Source: Hyphomicrobium_A sp963724945
GTDB lineage: Bacteria > Pseudomonadota > Alphaproteobacteria > Rhizobiales > Hyphomicrobiaceae
Direction of reading: 5' to 3'
Assembly (NCBI GenBank): GCA_963724945.1
Contig: CAVRWL010000003.1
Span: 186,001-250,000, forward strand
Length of the DNA stretch: 64,000 nucleotides
Positions 38,546 to 46,745 of this stretch are shown one piece after another. Below the pieces are notes generated by a model that had not been told where the DNA came from, did not search any database, and was given only the letters and a program-made list of their open reading frames with translations. Position 1 is the first letter of the stretch; each line of letters opens with the position of its first letter. A program made the translations under genes and the position numbers.

Positions 38546-39118
38546 ATGGATGCGATGGAAGACTTGCGCGGGCGGCTGCACCATAGCTGGGGCTGGCTGT
38601 TGGCCTTGGGCGTCGTCCTGATCCTGTTCGGCGGGCTCATCCTCACGACACCCCTCGGCGTGGTCACCGCCACGCTGACGACCGAGATCTGGATTGCGGC
38701 GGCCCTCGTCGTGGGCGGCGTCCTGCAGCTCGCGCACGGACTCAAGACGACGAACTGGAGCGGGCGGGCCTGGCAGATGCTGGGCGGCGTCGCCTTCATC
38801 GTGGGCGGCGTTCTCGCCTTCGTCTACCCGCAGCTGGGTCTTGAATCGATCACCATGATCGTTGCCGTGACGCTCGTCGCCCAGGGCATCACCTCGCTCT
38901 TGGTGAGCGGGGGCTTTCCCGAGTGGGTGGGAAAGAAATGGCTGATCCTGTCGGCTGTGCTGTCGATCGTCGCCGGCCTGCTCGTGCTGTTTGACCTGCC
39001 GTCGTCGGCCGGCTGGACGCTCGGCACGATCGTCGGCGCCGTGCTCATGCTGCAAGGCGTGAGCCTGACGCTGTTGGGCCTCGAGGTGCGCCGCTCGGCC
39101 GACACCACGCACGCGTAA
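38546..39118 (+). CDS. HdeD-family acid-resistance membrane protein
   Basis: 190 residues with six hydrophobic helices arranged in three hairpins; WLLALGVVLILFGGLIL and WQMLGGVAFIVGGVLAF are characteristic of the HdeD/DUF308 family. In E. coli HdeD aids acid resistance at high cell density; elsewhere the role is unclear. Stands 70 bases after the CrtI-like gene on the same strand and before proB. Confidence 0.88.
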   Translation: MDAMEDLRGRLHHSWGWLLALGVVLILFGGLILTTPLGVVTATLTTEIWIAAALVVGGVLQLAHGLKTTNWSGRAWQMLGGVAFIVGGVLAFVYPQLGLESITMIVAVTLVAQGITSLLVSGGFPEWVGKKWLILSAVLSIVAGLLVLFDLPSSAGWTLGTIVGAVLMLQGVSLTLLGLEVRRSADTTHA

Positions 39119-39220
39119 GGGCAATCGCCTGGTGGCGCCCGCGCCTAGGGCTACCGCTTTTTGACCGCTTGAGCTATCAGCTTGCCGAGAAAGCCCAAGC
39201 ACGGGCCCGGACGCGCAGCC

Positions 39221-40393
39221 ATGAGCACGAACGCCAAAGCAGCCGCAGATGCCGCCATTGCCGGCGCCCCTGTGCGCGCCGAATGGGCCAAGGCGCGCCG
39301 CATCGTCGTCAAGATCGGGTCGGCACTCCTCACCGACCGCGCGACGGGGGCGCTTAAGTCGGAATGGCTGTCCTCGCTCATGGACGACGTTGCCGTGCTC
39401 GCTGCGTCGGGCAAGCAGATCGTCGTCGTCTCCTCCGGCGCCATCGCGCTCGGACGCCACGCGCTGAAATTGCCCAAGGGCTCGCTCGAGCTCGAGCAGA
39501 GCCAGGCGTCCGCCGCGGTCGGCCAGATCGGTCTCGCGCATGCCTACCAGGAGCTCGCCCGCGCGCGCGGCTTTCTCGCTGCGCAGATCCTATTGACGCT
39601 CGGCGACACCGAGGAGCGGCGGCGCTACCTCAACGCGCGCCATACCATCGAGACACTGCTCGACTTGAAGGCGATCCCCGTCGTCAACGAGAACGATACC
39701 GTGGCGACGACCGAGATCCGCTACGGCGACAACGACCGGCTGTCGGCGCGCGTCGCCTCCATGGTCTCGGCCGACTGCCTCGTGCTGCTCTCCGACATCG
39801 ACGGCCTCTATACGGCGCCCCCGGGCGGCACGCCGGCGCCCAAGCGCCTCGACATCGTCACCGCCATCACGCCGGAGATCGAGGCGATGGCGGGCGACGC
39901 CGGAACGGAGCTGTCGAAGGGGGGCATGAAGACCAAGCTCGAGGCGGCCAAGATCGCGCTTGCCGCCGGCACACACATGGTGATCGCCAGCGGTAAGGTA
40001 TCAAACCCGCTGGCCGCGATCGGCGCCGGCGCGCCCTGCACCTGGTTCCTCGCCCCGCACGACCCGCTGACCGCGAAGAAGCGCTGGATTGCGGGCCAGC
40101 TCGAGCCCAAAGGGCACATCTACGTGGACGCCGGCGCGGAAAAGGCGCTTGCCGCCGGAAAGAGCCTGTTGCCGGCCGGCGTCGCCCGCGTCGAAGGCTC
40201 GTTCGACAGGGGCGATGCCGTAGTGATCCGCGCGAGCGATGGTCGCGAGCTCGGGCGCGGGCTAATCGCCTATGCGAAAGCGGATGCGGAGCGTATCATG
40301 GGCAAGAAGAGCAGCGAGATTGCCGCGATCCTGGGCGTCTCGCGCTGCGATGAGCTCATCCACCGCGACGACATGGCTCTCGCAAGAAAGTAG
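39221..40393 (+). CDS. proB: Glutamate 5-kinase
   Basis: Phosphorylates glutamate in the first step of proline synthesis. About 390 residues from ATG 39221; a TTG at 39182 would add 13. N-terminal kinase: RIVVKIGSALLTD, IVVVSSGAIALGRHAL, VNENDTVATTEIRYGDNDRLSA, GTELSKGGMKTKLEAAKIA. C-terminal PUA domain from about residue 290 (GHIYVDAGAEKAL...). The gene ends in LARK-stop, and that 16-base end is repeated twice more just downstream. Lies 40 bases before proA. Confidence 0.96.
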   Translation: MSTNAKAAADAAIAGAPVRAEWAKARRIVVKIGSALLTDRATGALKSEWLSSLMDDVAVLAASGKQIVVVSSGAIALGRHALKLPKGSLELEQSQASAAVGQIGLAHAYQELARARGFLAAQILLTLGDTEERRRYLNARHTIETLLDLKAIPVVNENDTVATTEIRYGDNDRLSARVASMVSADCLVLLSDIDGLYTAPPGGTPAPKRLDIVTAITPEIEAMAGDAGTELSKGGMKTKLEAAKIALAAGTHMVIASGKVSNPLAAIGAGAPCTWFLAPHDPLTAKKRWIAGQLEPKGHIYVDAGAEKALAAGKSLLPAGVARVEGSFDRGDAVVIRASDGRELGRGLIAYAKADAERIMGKKSSEIAAILGVSRCDELIHRDDMALARK

Positions 40394-40428
40394 GCTCGCA
40401 AGAAAGTAGGCGCTCGCTAGAAAGTAGC
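40379..40428 (+). repeat. Triple tandem repeat of the proB stop region
   Basis: CTCGCAAGAAAGTAGG at 40379-40394 (containing the proB stop TAG), the same 16 bases at 40395-40410, and CTCGCTAGAAAGTAGC at 40413-40428 after two extra bases. Each copy carries an in-frame-looking K-stop. It fills nearly all the proB-proA spacer. Confidence 0.9.
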
Positions 40429-40433
40429 CGACC

Positions 40434-41727
40434 ATGAACAAGCCCGAGCGCATCGACAAAGTGGCCTCCACCGGCGAGGTCATGCGCCTCATCGGACAAC
40501 GCGCGCGCGCCGCCGCGCACGTTCTGGCACTCGCCCCGACCGAGGCGAAGAATGCCGCGCTGCGTGCCGCGGCGGAAAGCCTGCGCCGGGCGACGCAGGA
40601 CATCATCGCCGCCAACGCCCGCGACGTCGCCGCGGCGAAAAAGGCAGAGCGCGTCGATGCCTTCATTGACCGGCTGCTGCTCGAGGAGGCGCGCGTCGCC
40701 GCTATCGCCAAAGGCCTCGAGGAGATCGCCGAGCTGCCCGACCCGGTCGGCACCGTGCTTGCCGAGTGGACGCGTCCCAACCGTCTCCGCTTCCAGCGCG
40801 TGCGCGTGCCGCTCGGCGTCATCGCCATCATCTATGAGAGCCGGCCCAACGTGACGGCGGATGCCGGGGGGCTCACGCTCAAAGCCGGGAACGCCGCGAT
40901 CCTGCGCGGCGGCTCCGAGAGCCACCATTCCTCGCAGGCGATCCACGCCTGCCTCGTCGAAGGCCTCAAGGCCGCCGGCCTGCCCGAGGCCGCCATCCAG
41001 CTCGTGCCGACCACGGATCGGGATGCCGTCGGGCATATGCTCGCCGGCCTCGAAGGCACAATCGACGTGATCGTGCCGCGCGGCGGCAAGAGCCTGGTCG
41101 AGCGGGTCCAAAAGGAGGCGCGCGTGCCGGTCTTCGCGCACCTGGAGGGTATCTGTCACACCTACGTCGACCGTGACGCCGATCTCGACATGGCCGTCCG
41201 CGTTGTGCTCAACGCCAAGCTGCGGCGCCTCGGAGTCTGTGGTGCGACCGAGACGCTGCTCGTCGACAAGGGCGCCCCGCCCGCGGTCCTGACGACGCTG
41301 GTGAAGGCGCTGCTCGACGCCGGCTGCGAGGTGCGCGGGGACGCGGCAGCGCTGAAGACCGATAAGCGCGTGAAGCCGGCGACGGAAGCCGATTGGGCCA
41401 CGGAGTATCTCGACGCCATCATCGCCGTGAAGGTCGTCGACGGCGTCGAAGCCGCGATCGATCATATCGCCAAGTATGGCACGCAGCACACCGACGCCAT
41501 CATCACAGCCAATGCGGGGACCGCCGAGCGCTTCCTGAAGGCGGTCGATTTCGGCGATCGTCGTGCACAACGCCTCCACGCAGTTCGCGGACGGCAGCGA
41601 ATTCGGCTTCGGCGCCGAGATCGGCATCGCGACAGGCAAGCTGCACGCGCGCGGGCCCGTAGGCGTGGAGCAGCTGACGAGCTTCAAGTACATCGTGCGC
41701 GGCTCGGGCCAGATCCGGCCAAAGTAA
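40434..41727 (+). CDS. proA: Gamma-glutamyl phosphate reductase (frameshifted near 3' end)
   Basis: NADPH-dependent reduction of glutamyl-5-phosphate to the semialdehyde, the second step of proline synthesis. The first frame carries VIYESRPNVTADAGGL-type sequence (IIYESRPNVTADAGGL), LKAGNAAILRGGSESHHSS, the catalytic-Cys region LRRLGVCGATETLLVD, and reads to VDF. An extra T in TTT at 41549-41551 shifts the frame; the other frame continues SAIVVHNASTQFADGSEFGFG and KLHARGPVGVEQLTSFKY to the stop at 41727. Corrected length is about 430 residues. Since proA is a biosynthetic gene in a normal operon, a sequence error is the likeliest explanation. Confidence 0.94.
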
Positions 41728-42339
41728 TTGCCCTGAATTCCGCCAGCGCATTGACGCGCGTCATGGGTCGCACGACGAGCCTCTGTTGTCGTTGTCGCGG
41801 GGAGTGACGGCGGCACGGGCATTATCGGCCCGCGACCCCGTGTAGAGGCGGGAGCTGTCGTTGCTCCCCACGCCCGGGAAAACATGCCGACGCCGCAGCG
41901 CCAACGAAGGCACCTCCCCGAAGGGGCTCGAGCCTTCGCCGAGGCTTATTCGGCACCCCCCACGAAGGTCGAATGAGCAAGGACCGATTGGACGCGAATG
42001 CCGCGCTCGCGCGCGCGTCGGCGCCAACGCGTTGTATTCGCAGGTAAACGCGCGTCAGGCTCCACCGGCTTGCAAGCGCCGGGGCAACGAATGGCGGCGC
42101 CGTGCCGCGGGGTTAGGTACATTTCGTCTAAAATTTCCGTCGATCCGTGCACTAGCAATAGAGCGGCTCCAGCGATCTTGGCTCATCGCGGCGTTTTGAT
42201 CGCGGCACGGCGATCTCGACGATCCTCGCGAGAGCGCCGCAGTCGGCTCGAAAGTCGTTCATGCATGTCCGACTGAAGGCATGCTCCGCGCAAGTGGCCT
42301 GTCGACTGCCGAACGGCGAAGTGGACTTGTGTAGGGGTG
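41728..42339. other. Intergenic region between proA and sensor kinase
   Basis: About 610 bases without a supportable gene. Several short hairpins (for example CCCC-GAA-GGGG near 41915) and one minus-strand open frame (41761-42027) with poor codon character. It marks the left border of the block that separates proA from nadD. No integrase, tRNA or insertion-sequence end seen. Confidence 0.4.
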
Positions 42340-44844
42340 ATGGCGAACAAGCTCTCAGCGATCGTGCGACCCATCGCGGACTGGTGGTCACACCGCACGC
42401 TCTCTCAACGCTTCGCCACACTCACGGCCATTCTGATCGCGGGCGCCGCGGTCATTCAAGGCGGCGTCCTGGTCGGCGTCGCGTCACACGTCGTCAACGG
42501 ATTAGCGAGTACGCGCGTCGAGCAAAGGCTCGATAAAGCCGGCGCCCAGCTCACCACGCACGTCAATGAGTTTCGCAAAATCCCTTTGATCCTGTCGGGC
42601 ACGCCGCCGATCGAGCGCATCGTCGCTCTCTCGACCGGGGGTGCGCCGCGCCTCGGGGAGTCGCTCGAGACATGGCTCTACCGGTTGAGCGTCATCTTCC
42701 GCTCGATCGTTCAAGCTAACCCCGAGATCTCGCAAGCCCGCCTCATCGGCGTCGCCGACGGCGGCCGCGAGCTCGTGCGCGTCAATCGCGTGGGAGAAAC
42801 GATCGAGATCGTCGAAAGAGCGCATCTGCAGCAGAAAGGCGACCGCCCGTATTTCGCGGAGACGACCAAGTTGCGCGCCGGCGAGGTATATCTGTCGCCG
42901 ATCGAGCCCAACGTCGAATACGGTGCCGAGCAACGGCCGTTGCAACCAACGATACGCGCCGGCACGCCGATCTATACCGAGCAAGGCAACATATTTGCTG
43001 TCATCGTCGTCAACGCGACGACCGATGCCTGGCTGAGCGAGATTTCGGAGATCTCCGGCGTCTCCGGCCAATTCTTCGCTGCCGACCGGCACGGCGACTA
43101 CATCTTCCGGTCCGACCACGGACCGATCTTCGGCACTCATCAGGGATCGAGCGCCGCACGCTTTCTCCGCGACTGGCCGCAACTCGCCAATGCCTTCAGC
43201 CCCGAGCAGCCAAAGACCGCAAGCGTCCAAAAGGACGATAAATTCGTGGCGGCCCGCCGTGTCGACTACAATCGGCAAGATCCCAGCGATTTCGTCGTGC
43301 TTGCCGCGGACACTGACTCGAGTGCGGTTTTCGGGGGAACCAGGAGGCTGATCCTGCTCGGAGCGACTATCGCGCTGGCAATGGCGGTGATCGGCGTGCT
43401 CGCCGCCTACTTCGTCAGCCGCCCGCTGAAGGGCTTGATGACCGCGGCCAAGCAGATCGCCGAAGGCAAGCTAGATGCCGCCGATCTCGCAAAGGACGGC
43501 CATGGCACCGCTATCGGCGAGCTTGGGGGAGCGCTGCGCATCATGAAGGACGCCATCGGGACGCGCGATTCGTCCCTGCACAAGAGCGAAGCCAACTTGC
43601 AGGCGATCGTCGACAATACGATCGACGGTTTGATCACGATCGACCGCCGCGGCATCATCGTGCGCTACAATCGCGGCTGCGAGGATATCTTCGGGTACAC
43701 TGCCGAGGAAACCTTGGGGCAGAATGTGAGCATTCTGATGCCGCTGACCGAAGCGCACCGGCACGACGGCTATCTCGAACGATATGAGCGTACCGGCGAG
43801 GCCCGCTTTATCGGGAAACGGCGCGAGGTCACTGGCCGCCACAAGAGCGGGCGCCTGCTCGACATCGAGGTGGCGATCGCGGAAATCAAGGTCGAGGGCG
43901 ATGTGTCGTTCACCGGCATTGTCCGCGACATCACCGAGCGCAAGCAGATGGAGCGGATCAAGTCGGAGTTCGTCTCGACCGTGAGCCACGAGTTGCGCAC
44001 GCCATTGACCGCCATGATGGGGTCGCTCGGCCTGCTCCGCTCCGGTGCCTTCGGCGACATCTCGCCGAAGGCCGCGCACATGATCGATCTTGCTCATGAC
44101 AACGGCACGCGGCTCGTCGCGCTCATCAACAACATCCTCGACATCGACAAGATCGAAGCCGGCGAATTCGAGGTCAAGCAGCAGAGCGTTTATCTGAAGC
44201 TGCTGATCGAGCAGACGGCAAAGCAGAACGCCGCTTATGCCACCCAGCATGCGGCGAGCATTCTCGTGGAGGACATCGCTGACGACATCATTGTCGATAC
44301 CGATGCCGAGCGCTTCCACCAGGTCATGGGCAACCTGCTCACGAACGCAGCCAAGTTCTCGCCGAAGGGCGGGGCGATCCACATTGCCGCCGGCATGACC
44401 GAAAAGATGGTGCGGATGAGCGTCCGTGATGAGGGCCCCGGCATACCGGAAGAGTTTCGCGATCGCATTTTCCAGAAATTTGCCCAGGCCGATTCTTCCG
44501 ACACGCGCGAGAAGGGTGGAACGGGTCTCGGCTTGTGCATCGCCAAGGCGATCGTCGAGCGGCTGGATGGCGCGATCGGCTACGAAACGCAGATTGGTGC
44601 GGGAACGACGTTCTATTTCGATCTCCCTGCGCACCGCGCGGACCCCGCGCAGGACGCGCCGCGCGCGGGCGCGAGATTCGTTGGCCGCGATGCAGCGCAG
44701 CGCCTGAAGCCCTACCCCCAAGAATTTTTCGTTTTGAGAGCAAGGATCGGGGTGCGCCAGCGCGGCACCGGCAGTACGGTGTCGCCCGATTGTGCTGGAG
44801 CCCGGGATCCATGGCGCGCACGCTCGAGAAGCAGCGGCTCTTGA
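42340..44844 (+). CDS. Cache-HAMP-PAS sensor histidine kinase
   Basis: About 834 residues from ATG 42340. N-terminal helix (about 25-50), large periplasmic Cache-like domain (about 55-330), second helix (about 340-360), HAMP, a FixL-type PAS domain (about 420-540: IVRYNRGCEDIFGYTAEETLGQNVS..., FTGIVRDITERKQME), HisKA with STVSHELRTPLTAMMG, and HATPase with N-box NLLTNAAKFSPKG, G1 DEGPGIP and G2 GGTGLGLCIAK. The PAS resembles oxygen-sensing FixL, but the haem-ligand His of the DPHIIG segment is replaced (EARFIG), so no haem is expected. The 3' end overlaps ada by 34 bases, and the last 60 or so residues may be out of frame. Confidence 0.9.
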   Translation: MANKLSAIVRPIADWWSHRTLSQRFATLTAILIAGAAVIQGGVLVGVASHVVNGLASTRVEQRLDKAGAQLTTHVNEFRKIPLILSGTPPIERIVALSTGGAPRLGESLETWLYRLSVIFRSIVQANPEISQARLIGVADGGRELVRVNRVGETIEIVERAHLQQKGDRPYFAETTKLRAGEVYLSPIEPNVEYGAEQRPLQPTIRAGTPIYTEQGNIFAVIVVNATTDAWLSEISEISGVSGQFFAADRHGDYIFRSDHGPIFGTHQGSSAARFLRDWPQLANAFSPEQPKTASVQKDDKFVAARRVDYNRQDPSDFVVLAADTDSSAVFGGTRRLILLGATIALAMAVIGVLAAYFVSRPLKGLMTAAKQIAEGKLDAADLAKDGHGTAIGELGGALRIMKDAIGTRDSSLHKSEANLQAIVDNTIDGLITIDRRGIIVRYNRGCEDIFGYTAEETLGQNVSILMPLTEAHRHDGYLERYERTGEARFIGKRREVTGRHKSGRLLDIEVAIAEIKVEGDVSFTGIVRDITERKQMERIKSEFVSTVSHELRTPLTAMMGSLGLLRSGAFGDISPKAAHMIDLAHDNGTRLVALINNILDIDKIEAGEFEVKQQSVYLKLLIEQTAKQNAAYATQHAASILVEDIADDIIVDTDAERFHQVMGNLLTNAAKFSPKGGAIHIAAGMTEKMVRMSVRDEGPGIPEEFRDRIFQKFAQADSSDTREKGGTGLGLCIAKAIVERLDGAIGYETQIGAGTTFYFDLPAHRADPAQDAPRAGARFVGRDAAQRLKPYPQEFFVLRARIGVRQRGTGSTVSPDCAGARDPWRARSRSSGS

Positions 44845-45911
44845 AGATGACGTCCGACGACCGCGAACGCTGGGCCGCGGTGACGGCGCGCGACAAGGCT
44901 TTCGACGGCAAATTCTACTTCTCCGTCGCAACGACCGGCGTCTACTGCCGGCCGTCATGCCCGGCACGCCGGCCCAACGCCAAAAACGTGCGCTTTCACG
45001 CCACGTGCGCAGAGGCCGAGGCCGCAGGCTTCCGCCCCTGCAAGCGCTGCAAGCCCAATGCGCCCGGCTTGAGCGAGCACTACGCGGCAAAGGTCGCCCA
45101 CGCGTGCCGCCTGATCGAGACTGCTGCGCAGGAGCCAAAGCTCGGCGCGCTCGCCGAGGCCGTGGGCATGAGCCCTTATCACTTCCACCGGATCTTCAAA
45201 GCGCTCGCGGGCGTGACGCCCAAAGCCTATGCCATGGCACGGCGACAACAGCGCGTGCGCGAAACTCTGCAAAGGAGCAAGTCTGTGACCGCAGCCGTCC
45301 ACGAGGCCGGGTTCAACTCCAGCGGCCGTTTCTATGCGAGCGCCACGCAAGCGCTCGGCATGACGCCGACGAGCTTTCGTGCCGGCGGCGCCGACGCGCA
45401 GCTCCATTTCGCAGTCGGCAAGTGCTCGCTAGGGTCCGTCCTCGTCGCTGCCAGCGCCAAGGGCATCGCCGCGATCCTCATCGGCGATGACCCGGCGGCG
45501 CTGGTGCGCAACCTGCAGGACCGCTTCCCGCGCGCCGAGCTGACGAGCGGAGACAAGGCCTTCGCGCGGCATCTCGCCAGCGTCGTCGCCTTCGTCGAGG
45601 CGCCCACCACCTCTCTCGACCTGCCGCTCGATGTGCGCGGCACCGCGTTCCAGCACCGCGTGTGGGCTGCGCTCAAGGACATACCTCCCGGCTCGACCGC
45701 CACCTATGCCGAGATCGCCCGGCGCATCGGCCGGCCCAAGGCCGCGCGCGCCGTCGCCGGCGCCTGCGCCGCCAACCCGGTCGCCGTGGCCATCCCCTGC
45801 CATCGCGTGGTGAGAGACGACGGCCAACTTTCCGGCTACCGTTGGGGCGTTGCGCGCAAACGCGCGCTGCTCGACAAAGAAGCGAAGTCGAGATCGCAAC
45901 GACACAAGTGA
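44811..45911 (+). CDS. ada: Ada: bifunctional alkylation-repair methyltransferase and regulator
   Basis: 366 residues from ATG 44811. N-terminal zinc domain with Cys 46, 50, 77 and 80 (VYCRPSCPARRPNAKNVRF ... GFRPCKRCKP), the first being the methylphosphotriester acceptor; AraC-type HTH (about 95-190, MSPYHFHRIFKALAGVTPKAYA); and the O6-methylguanine methyltransferase domain with acceptor Cys about 330 in AIPCHRVV. All catalytic residues are present. Self-methylation normally turns Ada into an activator of its own regulon. Confidence 0.95.
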   Translation: MARTLEKQRLLKMTSDDRERWAAVTARDKAFDGKFYFSVATTGVYCRPSCPARRPNAKNVRFHATCAEAEAAGFRPCKRCKPNAPGLSEHYAAKVAHACRLIETAAQEPKLGALAEAVGMSPYHFHRIFKALAGVTPKAYAMARRQQRVRETLQRSKSVTAAVHEAGFNSSGRFYASATQALGMTPTSFRAGGADAQLHFAVGKCSLGSVLVAASAKGIAAILIGDDPAALVRNLQDRFPRAELTSGDKAFARHLASVVAFVEAPTTSLDLPLDVRGTAFQHRVWAALKDIPPGSTATYAEIARRIGRPKAARAVAGACAANPVAVAIPCHRVVRDDGQLSGYRWGVARKRALLDKEAKSRSQRHK

Positions 45912-45917
45912 GGGGAT

Positions 45918-46655
45918 ATGCGCATTCTTGTCCTGCAGCACGCCACCGTCGAGCATCCCGGCGTCTTCCGCGATTTTTTCCGCGCTGACGGATTCTCGTG
46001 GCGCGCGGTCGAGCTCGATGAAGGCGAGGCGATCCCCGATCTCGACCCCTTCGACCTGATGCTGGTCATGGGCGGGCCGCAAGACGTGTGGCAGGAGGCC
46101 GAGCACCCTTGGCTGCGCGCCGAGAAGGCGGCGATCGCCAAATTCGTCGTCGACATGCGCCGCCCGTTCCTCGGCATCTGCCTCGGGCATCAGTTGCTCG
46201 CCGACGCCATTGGCGGCCAGGTTGGGCCCGCCGTCACGCCGGAGGTCGGCGTCCTCACGGTGTCCAAGACTGGCGAGGGCCAGCGCGACCGGCTGCTCAA
46301 CGGGGCCGCGGACCCCATGCAGGTCTTGCAATGGCACGGCGCGGAGGTCGTGGCGTTGCCGGCGAGAAGCGCCATCCTCGCGCGCTCCGATGCCTGCCTC
46401 ATGCAGGCCTTCCGCTTCGGCGACCACGCCTACGGCCTGCAGTTCCACGTCGAGATCACCAAGGACACGGTCGCGGAATGGGCCGGGATCCCGGCTTATG
46501 CCGCCTCGCTCGAGGCCGCGATGGGCAAGGGCGCCGTGGAGAGGCTCGCCACCGAGGTGGACGCGCTCCTGCCCGCCTTCAACCGCGACGCCCGCATCCT
46601 CTACGACAACCTCAAGGCGCTGGCGGTCGCCGGGTCGTGTGGCGCATGCAATTAA
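45918..46655 (+). CDS. Class I glutamine amidotransferase-like protein
   Basis: 245 residues, starting six bases after ada with GAGGGGAT upstream. Catalytic Cys about 88 in LGICLGHQLLADAIGG and His in YGLQFHVEITKDT define a class I GATase of the GMP-synthase-like type (YfeJ/GuaA1-like) without a synthase domain. Such stand-alone proteins hydrolyse glutamine or act on gamma-glutamyl compounds. Co-transcription with ada is likely; a link to alkylation repair is unproven. Confidence 0.88.
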   Translation: MRILVLQHATVEHPGVFRDFFRADGFSWRAVELDEGEAIPDLDPFDLMLVMGGPQDVWQEAEHPWLRAEKAAIAKFVVDMRRPFLGICLGHQLLADAIGGQVGPAVTPEVGVLTVSKTGEGQRDRLLNGAADPMQVLQWHGAEVVALPARSAILARSDACLMQAFRFGDHAYGLQFHVEITKDTVAEWAGIPAYAASLEAAMGKGAVERLATEVDALLPAFNRDARILYDNLKALAVAGSCGACN

Positions 46656-46745
46656 CTGGGTCCAAGGAGTTTTGCGGCTAAGACAAGCGCTGGCCTGAGC
46701 GCCTGGCGCGCTCGCATCCTGGATCTTTGAGCTCGGAGCTGCGCC

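Noticed and set aside
41761..42027. Minus-strand open frame between proA and the kinase
   Set aside because: No ribosome-binding site, no domain, composition of a random GC-rich frame.
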